A stretch of 64,000 nucleotides of DNA from CAWELS01 sp964468205 (GTDB lineage: Bacteria > Acidobacteriota > Terriglobia > Bryobacterales > Bryobacteraceae). Both the position numbers and the translations under genes were made by a program. Below, one piece after another: positions 43,818 to 51,374 of this stretch. The DNA lies in NCBI GenBank assembly GCA_964468205.1, contig CAYXVG010000020.1, positions 1 to 64,000 of the forward strand, read 5' to 3'. Position 1 is the stretch's first letter. Each line of letters opens with the position of its first letter. The notes beneath the pieces were generated by a model. It worked only from the letters and a program-made list of their open reading frames with translations. It did no database searches and was not told the DNA's origin.

Positions 43818-43866
43818 CACCACGCATCGGAACGCGGTTCTTCTCGCGGCGGCGGAGCCGTCCCGA

Positions 43867-45603
43867 TTAACCTGCTGGGCGCACGTCCCGCAACACCAGG
43901 CCCCAGCCGGGATAGCCCCTCGCCGCGGCGTACTGATCGTCTTCGAAGGTGAATGCGATGTCCACTTTGGCGCCCGGCGTCAATTCAGCTTTCCGGCTGG
44001 CGAAGTTCCACGCCTTGAACCAGAACCGGCGGCCGTTCTGTAGAAAGGATACCCGGAGGTGCTTTTCCTTGAAGATGCTGGGTTCGGCTTCCACCGCCAC
44101 CCGTTCGGCCAGAAAGACGGGCGCCGGGTTCCCGTAGCCGAAAGGTTCCAGCGAAAGTGTGTCAGCCGCTGTCCGGTCGGTAATTTCTTCGAACCCGATT
44201 GCGGAGTCGATTTCGCAAACCGGCCGGAAGTCGTCAGGGGATAGAAATGCGCCGGCGTAGTCATTGATCCGGCGCCGGAATTCGTCGAGCCGCGACAGCG
44301 GCAAGCTTAGCCCGGCTGCCTGGCGGTGTCCGCCGAAGCGGGTGAAGAGAGCGGACATCGATTCGAGGGAGTCGAGCAGATGAAACGAGCGTACGCTTCG
44401 TCCCGACCCCTGAGCCTCTCCGTCCTCGGGATCAATACTCAGAACAAACACCGGACGGTGAAATCGCTCCACGAGTCGCGTGGCGACGATGCCCACAACG
44501 CCACGGTGCCAGCCTTCGCCGGCGAAGACCAGCGCATACTGGTCATCGGAGACTGGATACCGCTCACAGTGTTCGAGGATTCGTTTCACCATGTCAGCCT
44601 CGGTCTCCTGCCGTTCCCGGTTGAGGGTGTGCAGTTGTTCAGCCAGGATTCGCGCCCGCGCGGAGTCTCTGGTGAGAAAGAGTTCGACTACCTCGGAAGC
44701 ACTCGCCATTCGGCCCGCGGCGTTGATTCGGGGCGCAATTCGAAAAGCCACCTGGCCCGCGGTGGGGCGTTCTCCGTTCTTGAAGCCGGCGACCTCAAGA
44801 AGGGCCTGGAGTCCCGGATTGCGGACTTCCCGCAGGCCGCCAAGCCCGTGCTTAACCAGTATCCGGTTCTCTCCGGTCAATGGGACGAGGTCGGCGACGG
44901 TGGCTATGGAAACCATCTTGAGTAATGACGTCTCGATCCGCCTGGCCTTCTCTTCCGGCCAGCCAGCGGCGCGAAAAAGGGATTGTACGAGCTTGAAGGC
45001 GACCCCTGCGCCACAGAGGTTCTTCGCGGGATAGCCGCATTCCGGGCGGTTCGGGTTCAAGATGGCGTAAGCCGGGGGCAGTTGGCTATCCGGTAGGTGA
45101 TGGTCAGTGACAATGACGTCGACACCAAGTTCGCCGGCCCGCTTCACTGGTTCGATTGCGCGAATACCGGTGTCGACGCTGATGATCAGCGCGACGCCGT
45201 TCGCCGCCGCTCGTTCCACTACACCGGGCTGCATACCGTAGCCCTCCTCGAAACGGTCTGGCACGTGGTAGTCCGCACTCCCGCCCGCCAATTCAATAGC
45301 GGTTTTGAGGATCACCACGGAGGTGGCGCCGTCGACGTCATAGTCGCCGTAGAGCAGGATTCGCTCCTTATCTCGGATGGCGCCAAGAAGGCGGCCGGTC
45401 GCCCGATTCATATCGAGCATCAGGCCGGGATCGTGAAGGTCGCTCCAGGACGGCCGCAGGAAGCGCAGCGCCGCGCCGGCGTCGTGCTGTCCCCGCCGCC
45501 AGAGCACTCGGGCTACGGGTAGCGACAGGGACGCTTCCCGGGCTAGTCTGTCTGCCGCGCCGGCCGGTGCGCCGGGAAGGATCCACCGCGCGGGTTTGAG
45601 CAT
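43867..45603 (-). CDS. recJ: Single-stranded-DNA-specific exonuclease RecJ
   Basis: The 578-residue protein has the RecJ/DHH phosphoesterase motifs in order: ILLYGDYDVDGATS (motif I), IISVDTGIRA, VIVTDHHLPDS (DHH), ILNPNRP, CGAGVAFK, and the DHHA1 motif FGGHRQAAG. The C-terminal OB-fold region is also present. RecJ degrades 5' single strands in recombination and mismatch repair. The upstream gene ends 12 bp earlier, suggesting coupling. A TTG at 45609 is an alternative start two codons upstream. Length is normal for RecJ. Confidence 0.95.
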   Translation of the reverse strand: MLKPARWILPGAPAGAADRLAREASLSLPVARVLWRRGQHDAGAALRFLRPSWSDLHDPGLMLDMNRATGRLLGAIRDKERILLYGDYDVDGATSVVILKTAIELAGGSADYHVPDRFEEGYGMQPGVVERAAANGVALIISVDTGIRAIEPVKRAGELGVDVIVTDHHLPDSQLPPAYAILNPNRPECGYPAKNLCGAGVAFKLVQSLFRAAGWPEEKARRIETSLLKMVSIATVADLVPLTGENRILVKHGLGGLREVRNPGLQALLEVAGFKNGERPTAGQVAFRIAPRINAAGRMASASEVVELFLTRDSARARILAEQLHTLNRERQETEADMVKRILEHCERYPVSDDQYALVFAGEGWHRGVVGIVATRLVERFHRPVFVLSIDPEDGEAQGSGRSVRSFHLLDSLESMSALFTRFGGHRQAAGLSLPLSRLDEFRRRINDYAGAFLSPDDFRPVCEIDSAIGFEEITDRTAADTLSLEPFGYGNPAPVFLAERVAVEAEPSIFKEKHLRVSFLQNGRRFWFKAWNFASRKAELTPGAKVDIAFTFEDDQYAAARGYPGWGLVLRDVRPAG

Positions 45604-45615
45604 CTTCAAGCCGCG

Positions 45616-46122
45616 TCAGTTCTTCGAGAAATAAGGACCCATATCATCGTCGAGGTCGTCGATTTCTTCAAGATCCTCATCTAGCCGGGCGTAATCGCGG
45701 ATTTCTTCCACGATGTCGAGCAACTCCTCATACCACTCGGCCCGGCGGTTATAGAAATAGATCCGGCCCTGGTGTTCGAACGAGAGTTCAATGGCGCAAG
45801 TGAATCCTTCGAAGACCCGCATCTCGCGCAGACGCCGCTCCATGTCAACGTATTCGTCATCCGGCAGATCCAGCGTCTCAAGCTCGTCGAAGGAGTCATC
45901 GAGGAATTCCGCGTTCAGCTTCCGGTGATGGAAGACCACTAACGGCACGCCAAGCGCCTTTGGCATCTCGAGGAAAGCCTTGAAATCTGGATACTCTTCG
46001 GAATCCCAATGCACCATGGTGACGGGCTCTGCCATCCGGGGATAGCCCCGGAAAACAGCAAAATCCTGAGTCTTGAGGTATTCCTCCACCTCAGTTCTGA
46101 GCGTTTCGAGATCCGGCTTCAT
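45616..46122 (-). CDS. Conserved acidic protein of unknown function
   Basis: The 168-residue protein is not recognised. It is very acidic, with a C-terminal stretch rich in Asp/Glu (DEDLEEIDDLDDDMG), and contains many aromatic residues (GRIYFYNRRAEWYEELL). It has no signal peptide or membrane segment. GGAGG before the ATG and the 12-bp gap to recJ show it is a real, probably co-transcribed gene. A link to RecJ is suggested only by position. Confidence 0.75.
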   Translation of the reverse strand: MKPDLETLRTEVEEYLKTQDFAVFRGYPRMAEPVTMVHWDSEEYPDFKAFLEMPKALGVPLVVFHHRKLNAEFLDDSFDELETLDLPDDEYVDMERRLREMRVFEGFTCAIELSFEHQGRIYFYNRRAEWYEELLDIVEEIRDYARLDEDLEEIDDLDDDMGPYFSKN

Positions 46123-46251
46123 GAGCGTTCCTCCACTTTCCCGCGACCGTCGCTTTCTTTAGCTAACCCAGCCCGCCATCCGAAGTCAACTTCCCGGAAC
46201 GGTGCGCCCGCAGGTCGGACAGCGCCTCTGTTGTGCCGTCTTGGAGTCCGG

Positions 46252-48099
46252 TCAACTGCCGGGGCGCTCCGCGAGAACGAGAATATCACCTTCCGCGGCG
46301 GTTTCCCGGGCCGACGGGGTAACGATGGTCTTCGGGCCGATAAAGATCTTGCGCGATTCGGCGATGGCTTCCCGCACGTCTCGTTCACAGACGAAGTCGA
46401 CAATGCGAACCGGCGGATCGGCAGCCGCGGGGCGAGCCGTCTCGGCCGGTGGGGACGCGGGAAGCGGGCACGAGCAGGATGGCGCAGCGCTGCGAGCGGG
46501 GCGCGTGGAACGCGCGGCGAGAAACCGATCAACCACATCCGCGGCGGCGGCCGGGTTCGATGGAGCCGAAAGCGGTGCAGCCGGAGCGGGCGGCACAGCT
46601 CCGTCGCGCTGGCGCAGATACTTCTCCACGATAGCTTCAACCGCTTGCCTCGTCACGCCGGCGGCGGCTGGCGCCGGCACAGTACTGGCCGGCCGGGATT
46701 GGACCATGGCTGGAGCGGCTTTTGCGTCCGGAGCGAACGCTTCCTCTGGAGTCCGGACCGCGTAGGCGATCCGCTTGATGTTGATCAGATGCTGGGGACC
46801 GACGTTGTCGCTGGTCGAGTTGCCGGCCGCGGCGCCGCAACCGAGCGTCATCGACGGAAAGACGTTGGTTGTAATACCAACGGAGCCTTGGGGCGCGGGC
46901 GTGTTGACCAGGACCCGGTTCGCCGGCATTCGCACCCCGAATTCGCGAATCCGTGCCTCGTCGTTCGAAAAGATCACGCAGGTGTGTCCGAGGCCGCCAA
47001 AATGAAGGATGGATTCGCAGACCCGTACGGCGTCATCAAAGTCCTTTCCGAAATAGAGCGACAGCACCGGCGATAGCTTTTCGCGCGAGAGCGGATGATC
47101 CGGCCCAACGCCCCGGATTTCCGCCGCGATAATCGTCGTATCGGAGGGGATCTGCATGCCGGCCATCTCGGCGATGCGCACCGGCGACTGGCCCACGCAT
47201 TCGGCGCGTACCGTGCCCTGGGGAGTGATCAGCAGCCTGCCGAGCGCCTCGGCCTCGGCCTCGGTGGCCACATAGGCGCGGTTCTTCTTAAGTTCTTCGA
47301 GAACCTTGGGCTTCAGATCGCAGCAGGTGACCAGAGTCTGCTCACTCGAGCACACCGTGCCGTAGTCGAACGATTTTCCGGCGACAACCTGGGATACGGC
47401 GGTACCGACATCGAAGGACTTCTCCAGGAGAACCGCCACGTTACCGGGACCAACTCCCAGCGCCGGCTTCCCGCTCGAATACGCCGCTTTCACAAGGCCA
47501 TGTCCGCCGGTAGCGAGAATCACGGCGGTGCGTCTGTGCTGCATGAGTTCCTGGGTACTCTGCTGGGTCACATTCCCGAGACACTGCACGAGTCCCTGAG
47601 GCGCTCCGGCCTTCACCGCGGCCTGGGAGAGGAGGTCAGCCGCATAGCAACAGCAGTTCTTCGCTCTCGGATGAGGACTAAGCACCACGCCGTTACCCGA
47701 CTTCAGCGAAACAAGCGTCTTGTAGATCACCGTCGACGTCGGATTCGTGGTCGGCACAATCGCCGCAATCACCCCGACTGGAACGCCGATCTCGGTGACC
47801 TTCTCGTCCGGCAACTCGCGCAGCACCCCGACGGTCTTCATGCCGCGCATCTTTCGCGGGAGATAGTCGGCGTTCAGCAGATTCTTGGCGATCTTATCCT
47901 CGACGTTACCCATCGAAGTCTCTTCGACGGCCATTTCCGCGAGGCGCCGGGCGTTTGACCGGCCTACCTCGGCGGCCGCCTCCACAACGGCATCGATCTG
48001 CTCCTGGGTGAAGTGCCTATACTTCTGCCATGCGGCGTAGGCTGCCTCCACCTTCGTACGGGCTTCCTGAATGGCGATGAGATCTTGATCCTGCAGCAT
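46252..48099 (-). CDS. Microcompartment-type CoA-acylating aldehyde dehydrogenase with long C-terminal tail
   Basis: The 615-residue protein has a CoA-acylating aldehyde dehydrogenase domain (about 1-455; EutE/PduP class). Cys250 in DYGTVCSSEQ is the likely catalytic thiol, and GVGPGNVAV precedes it. It oxidises an aldehyde to acyl-CoA with NAD. After residue 455 comes a Pro/Ala-rich linker holding two short amphipathic segments, GVTRQAVEAIVEKYLRQR (481-498) and ADVVDRFLAAR (520-530). These look like encapsulation peptides. A final segment (565-600) reads VDFVCERDVREAI and IFIGPKTIVTPSARE and resembles the ITPAARD-type motif of EutQ/EutT. EutE-type enzymes are usually near 470 residues. It lies 33 bp after the BMC shell gene. 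Confidence 0.87.
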   Translation of the reverse strand: MLQDQDLIAIQEARTKVEAAYAAWQKYRHFTQEQIDAVVEAAAEVGRSNARRLAEMAVEETSMGNVEDKIAKNLLNADYLPRKMRGMKTVGVLRELPDEKVTEIGVPVGVIAAIVPTTNPTSTVIYKTLVSLKSGNGVVLSPHPRAKNCCCYAADLLSQAAVKAGAPQGLVQCLGNVTQQSTQELMQHRRTAVILATGGHGLVKAAYSSGKPALGVGPGNVAVLLEKSFDVGTAVSQVVAGKSFDYGTVCSSEQTLVTCCDLKPKVLEELKKNRAYVATEAEAEALGRLLITPQGTVRAECVGQSPVRIAEMAGMQIPSDTTIIAAEIRGVGPDHPLSREKLSPVLSLYFGKDFDDAVRVCESILHFGGLGHTCVIFSNDEARIREFGVRMPANRVLVNTPAPQGSVGITTNVFPSMTLGCGAAAGNSTSDNVGPQHLINIKRIAYAVRTPEEAFAPDAKAAPAMVQSRPASTVPAPAAAGVTRQAVEAIVEKYLRQRDGAVPPAPAAPLSAPSNPAAAADVVDRFLAARSTRPARSAAPSCSCPLPASPPAETARPAAADPPVRIVDFVCERDVREAIAESRKIFIGPKTIVTPSARETAAEGDILVLAERPGS

Positions 48100-48132
48100 G
48101 GACCCAACCTGTGCGCCGGCCGGCGCCAATAA

Positions 48133-48417
48133 CTACTTCCCGGCCTTTCTCGAATTTGGGATCACGCTCTCCACCTCTGGATGCGGAGCCGGAATCACGT
48201 GCACCGATACAAGTTCGCCAATGCGCCGCGCCGCCGCCGCGCCGGCATCCGTCGCGGCTTTCACCGCGCCGACATCGCCGCGGACGGTAATCAGCACCAT
48301 CCCGGCGCCGACGTACTCCTTGCCGGTCAGCTCAACATTGGCGGTCTTCACCATCGCGTCCGCGGCTTCAATCGCGCCGGTGAGACCTTTCGTTTCCACC
48401 ATTCCCAAGGCTTGCAT
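48133..48417 (-). CDS. Bacterial microcompartment hexameric shell protein (BMC-H)
   Basis: The 94-residue protein is a single BMC domain of the PduA/EutM/CcmK type. It has ALGMVETKGLTGAIEAADAM, then the ANVELTGKEYVGAGMV and ITVRGDVGAVKAATDAG segments; the loop after strand 2 forms the pore. Hexamers tile microcompartment facets. GAGGAA precedes the ATG and a TACAAT -10-like box is close upstream. It begins a two-gene unit with the aldehyde dehydrogenase. No pentameric (BMC-P) or trimeric shell gene is in the window, so the rest of the shell must be encoded elsewhere if it is functional. Confidence 0.93.
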   Translation of the reverse strand: MQALGMVETKGLTGAIEAADAMVKTANVELTGKEYVGAGMVLITVRGDVGAVKAATDAGAAAARRIGELVSVHVIPAPHPEVESVIPNSRKAGK

Positions 48418-48625
48418 ATCGTTCCTCGAATAATTGTATTGAGAGCAGGATCCCCGCCGCTCTGGGCCGGGTTGAATCTCTCACGGTATCACAGTCTGGA
48501 GCGCTCGGTTAGAGCTGCGAGCTTCAAGTAAACGCCTGTGAGCTGCGCAGGACCGCCGCGGTGTTATTCGTATCTCCCCGCTGTCGATCTCGCCAGATAT
48601 CCCCGGGGCCGCCGCGACAGGGCGG

Positions 48626-49855
48626 TTATTCATGCCGGAGCGCCTCGGTGGGATCCAGCCGGGCCGCCCGGTTGGCGGGCAGCAGGCCAAAGATAAGGCC
48701 CACCAGAAAGGAGACCACGAAAGCGGAGGCAACGGAAATCCAAGAGATCGGAATCGACAGCCCGTCGACAAAACTCTGACCAGCCAGTGGGATGGCGACC
48801 CCGATAACGACACCGACCAGGCCTCCGGCCGTGCTGATGAGGACAGCTTCCATCAAAAACTGCTGCAACACGGCCCGGCGCGTGGCGCCCACCGAGAGGC
48901 GGATGCCGACCTCCCGTGTCCGCTCGGTTACGGTTACCAGCATGATGTTCATGATGCCGATGCCGGATATCAGCAGCGTGATGGCGGCGATCAACAGAAG
49001 CACGATCGTCAGGATCATGGAGATATTCTTCGCGGCGTCCAGAATGGCCGTGAGGTTTCCCACGAAGTAGCTCGCGCCGGGCCGGTGCCGGCTCTCCAGG
49101 ATCTGCCGGACGCGTTCTGTCAAAGCCTCCACATCCTCGGCGCGCTTGGCCTGCACGTACAGGGGGTCGATCCTTTCATAAGGCACCAGATAGCGGAAAA
49201 CAGTCATGGGAATTACGATGGTTTCCTGCGATAGCTCGGAGAGTCCGAAGCTTTCCGCCTTCTCCCGGAAGGTGCCGATCACGGTGAAACGCAGGCCGCG
49301 GATTTTCAGGATCTGGCCGATGGCGGCGTCCTGCGATCCATAGAGGCGGCCGGCAAGCCGCTCGGTGATCACGGCGACACGCTGCCGCAGGATCACGTCA
49401 CTGGGGCTCAGCCCGCGCCCCTGAATCTGGACCAGGTTGCGAACGGAGGAGTATTGATCGTCTGTTCCGAGGACAAGGATGTCGCGAGGTTGCCCGTTCA
49501 CCGTAAGAGTTTCGTAGATGAACATTACGCCGGACGCGGCAGTGATGCGGGGGCCGAGTTCTTCCCGAACAGCAGCGACGTCCGCAATCTTCACGAAGTC
49601 CGCGGCCACTTCGCTGGCTTCCCGATTACCGCGTTCGAAGTAAGCAAAGATGATGTTGCTGCCAATACCGCTGATCTGCTCGAGTATGTAGTCCCGGCTT
49701 GTCAGCGATACGGTGACCACAAGGATCACCGATGCGTTTCCGATGACGAGCCCGAGGGCTGTCAGGAATGTCCGGAGCTTGTTAGAGGCCAGCGCTTGAA
49801 TGCTGAATCGGATGGAATCTCCCAGCAGCATCCATCGCCTTGGTGGTTGCGGCAT
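48626..49855 (-). CDS. MacB/FtsX-type ABC transporter permease
   Basis: The 409-residue protein has four transmembrane helices in MacB layout: one near the N-terminus (about 25-45), a large periplasmic domain (about 46-285), and three helices toward the C-terminus. The conserved ERTREVGIRLSVGA cytoplasmic loop and the end ANRAARLDPTEALRHE are present. Such permeases work with an ATPase in export or mechanotransmission. No ATPase gene is adjacent. The ATG at 49855 follows GGAAGAA. It diverges from the YfcC-type carrier gene. Confidence 0.88.
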   Translation of the reverse strand: MPQPPRRWMLLGDSIRFSIQALASNKLRTFLTALGLVIGNASVILVVTVSLTSRDYILEQISGIGSNIIFAYFERGNREASEVAADFVKIADVAAVREELGPRITAASGVMFIYETLTVNGQPRDILVLGTDDQYSSVRNLVQIQGRGLSPSDVILRQRVAVITERLAGRLYGSQDAAIGQILKIRGLRFTVIGTFREKAESFGLSELSQETIVIPMTVFRYLVPYERIDPLYVQAKRAEDVEALTERVRQILESRHRPGASYFVGNLTAILDAAKNISMILTIVLLLIAAITLLISGIGIMNIMLVTVTERTREVGIRLSVGATRRAVLQQFLMEAVLISTAGGLVGVVIGVAIPLAGQSFVDGLSIPISWISVASAFVVSFLVGLIFGLLPANRAARLDPTEALRHE

Positions 49856-49957
49856 CGGATTCTTCCATGATACTTGCTGCCTCGGAACGCTTCGTGGCAT
49901 GCCGCCGCGGTTTGACATCCGCCGTGCTGGGGTATGACCCTGGAAGGACCATTCTTC

Positions 49958-51325
49958 ATGAAGCCCTTGCGGTTTCCAGACTCGCTCGTTCTGATCTTCG
50001 CCATAGTTCTGCTGGCGCAGGCATCGTCCTACTTCCTTCCGGCGGGTGAGTTCGACCGTGCGGAAGCCCCGGGGACAGGCCGTGAGCAGGTGATCCCTGG
50101 AACTTACCACCGCGTGGAGGCCGATCCGCTGCCGCCGTTTTTCTTCCTGACGGCTATCCCCCGGGGCATGGCCGCCGCCGCGGACATCATCATCCTGGTC
50201 TTCCTGGTTGGCGGGGCAATCGGGGTGATCCGCGCGACGGGTGCGATCGACGCCCTGATTGCCGCCTCGATCCGGCGCTTCTCGCGGAGACCGGCGCTCC
50301 TCGTGGCCGGAATGGTTTCGCTGTTTGCGCTTGGATCATCCACCATTGGGATGGGCGAAGAGTACATCCCATTCGTTCCGGTGCTGGTGGCAATGTGCGT
50401 GGCGCTGGGAATGGATGCGATTGTGGCGTTGGCCCTGCTCGAAATCGGCCTTGGAATCGGCCACGGCTGCGCGGCGACGAATCCGTTCACCGTGGTTCTG
50501 GCCCAGGAGATATCCGGTGTTCCGCTCTACTCGGGTCAAGGAATCCGCTGGGGATTGTTGGCGGTCTGCCTGGCAATAGGCGTCCATCACGTGATGAGCT
50601 ATGGGCGGAGAGTAATGGCAGACCCGTCGCAGAGTCTGGTGGCGGCGATCCAACTTCGCGAGGGCGCGCCAATTGACCATGAGGTCCGTTTGACGCCGGG
50701 CCGGATTATCACCCTCGCCTTCTTCGCCGCCGCGATTGGATTCTTCGTTTACGGCGTCGCGCGGTGGGGATGGTTCTTGACCGAATTGAGCGCGATATTC
50801 CTGGCGATCACCCTGGCGGCTGCGGTTTGTGGAAAGCTGGCTCCGAACCGGACAGCGCGCGAGTTTGGAAAGGGCGCCGCGGAACTAACGATGGCCGCTC
50901 TACTGATTGGATTTGCGCGCGCGATCGAGGTAACGCTGGATGCGGCGCTTGTAAAAGACACCATCATTCACGGCATTGCGGGATTCCTCGATGGGCTTCC
51001 CGCGGCGGCCGCGGCGGTGGGAATGCTGGCGGTGCAGAGCGCCGTCAATTTTCTCATCCCGTCAGGCAGCGGGCAGGCCTTCGTGACAATGCCGATTATG
51101 GCGCCGCTGGCCGATCTCGCCGGCCTCAGCCGCGAAATTGCGGTGCTTGCCTACCAGTTTGGCGACGGCTTCATGAACATGATCGTGCCCACATCTCCGG
51201 TTCTGATGGGGTTGTTGGGGATGGCCGGCGTCCCGTACGTCCGCTGGGCGAGGTTCATCACCCCGCTGATTCTGAAGCTGCTGCTGGTGGCTGCGGCCAC
51301 GCTGGTGATCCTGGTGGTCATCTGA
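49958..51325 (+). CDS. YfcC/DcuC-type inner-membrane carrier
   Basis: The 455-residue protein is a polytopic membrane protein with about 12 hydrophobic segments. It starts with the YfcC-like FPDSLVLIFAIVLLAQ and SYFLPAGEFDR, and contains GMGEEYIPFVP, GIGHGCAATNPFTV and NFLIPSGSGQAFVTMPIMAP. These re-entrant motifs are typical of the C4-dicarboxylate/short-chain-acid carriers of the IT superfamily. The substrate is not determinable, but amino acids or dicarboxylates are likely. GGAAGGA lies nine bases before the ATG at 49958; an in-frame ATG at 49934 is an alternative. Confidence 0.85.
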   Translation: MKPLRFPDSLVLIFAIVLLAQASSYFLPAGEFDRAEAPGTGREQVIPGTYHRVEADPLPPFFFLTAIPRGMAAAADIIILVFLVGGAIGVIRATGAIDALIAASIRRFSRRPALLVAGMVSLFALGSSTIGMGEEYIPFVPVLVAMCVALGMDAIVALALLEIGLGIGHGCAATNPFTVVLAQEISGVPLYSGQGIRWGLLAVCLAIGVHHVMSYGRRVMADPSQSLVAAIQLREGAPIDHEVRLTPGRIITLAFFAAAIGFFVYGVARWGWFLTELSAIFLAITLAAAVCGKLAPNRTAREFGKGAAELTMAALLIGFARAIEVTLDAALVKDTIIHGIAGFLDGLPAAAAAVGMLAVQSAVNFLIPSGSGQAFVTMPIMAPLADLAGLSREIAVLAYQFGDGFMNMIVPTSPVLMGLLGMAGVPYVRWARFITPLILKLLLVAAATLVILVVI

Positions 51326-51374
51326 AAACGCTCCCCCCGGACAGCGGAACCGGTGGCGCCATAGGTTGATCCGG

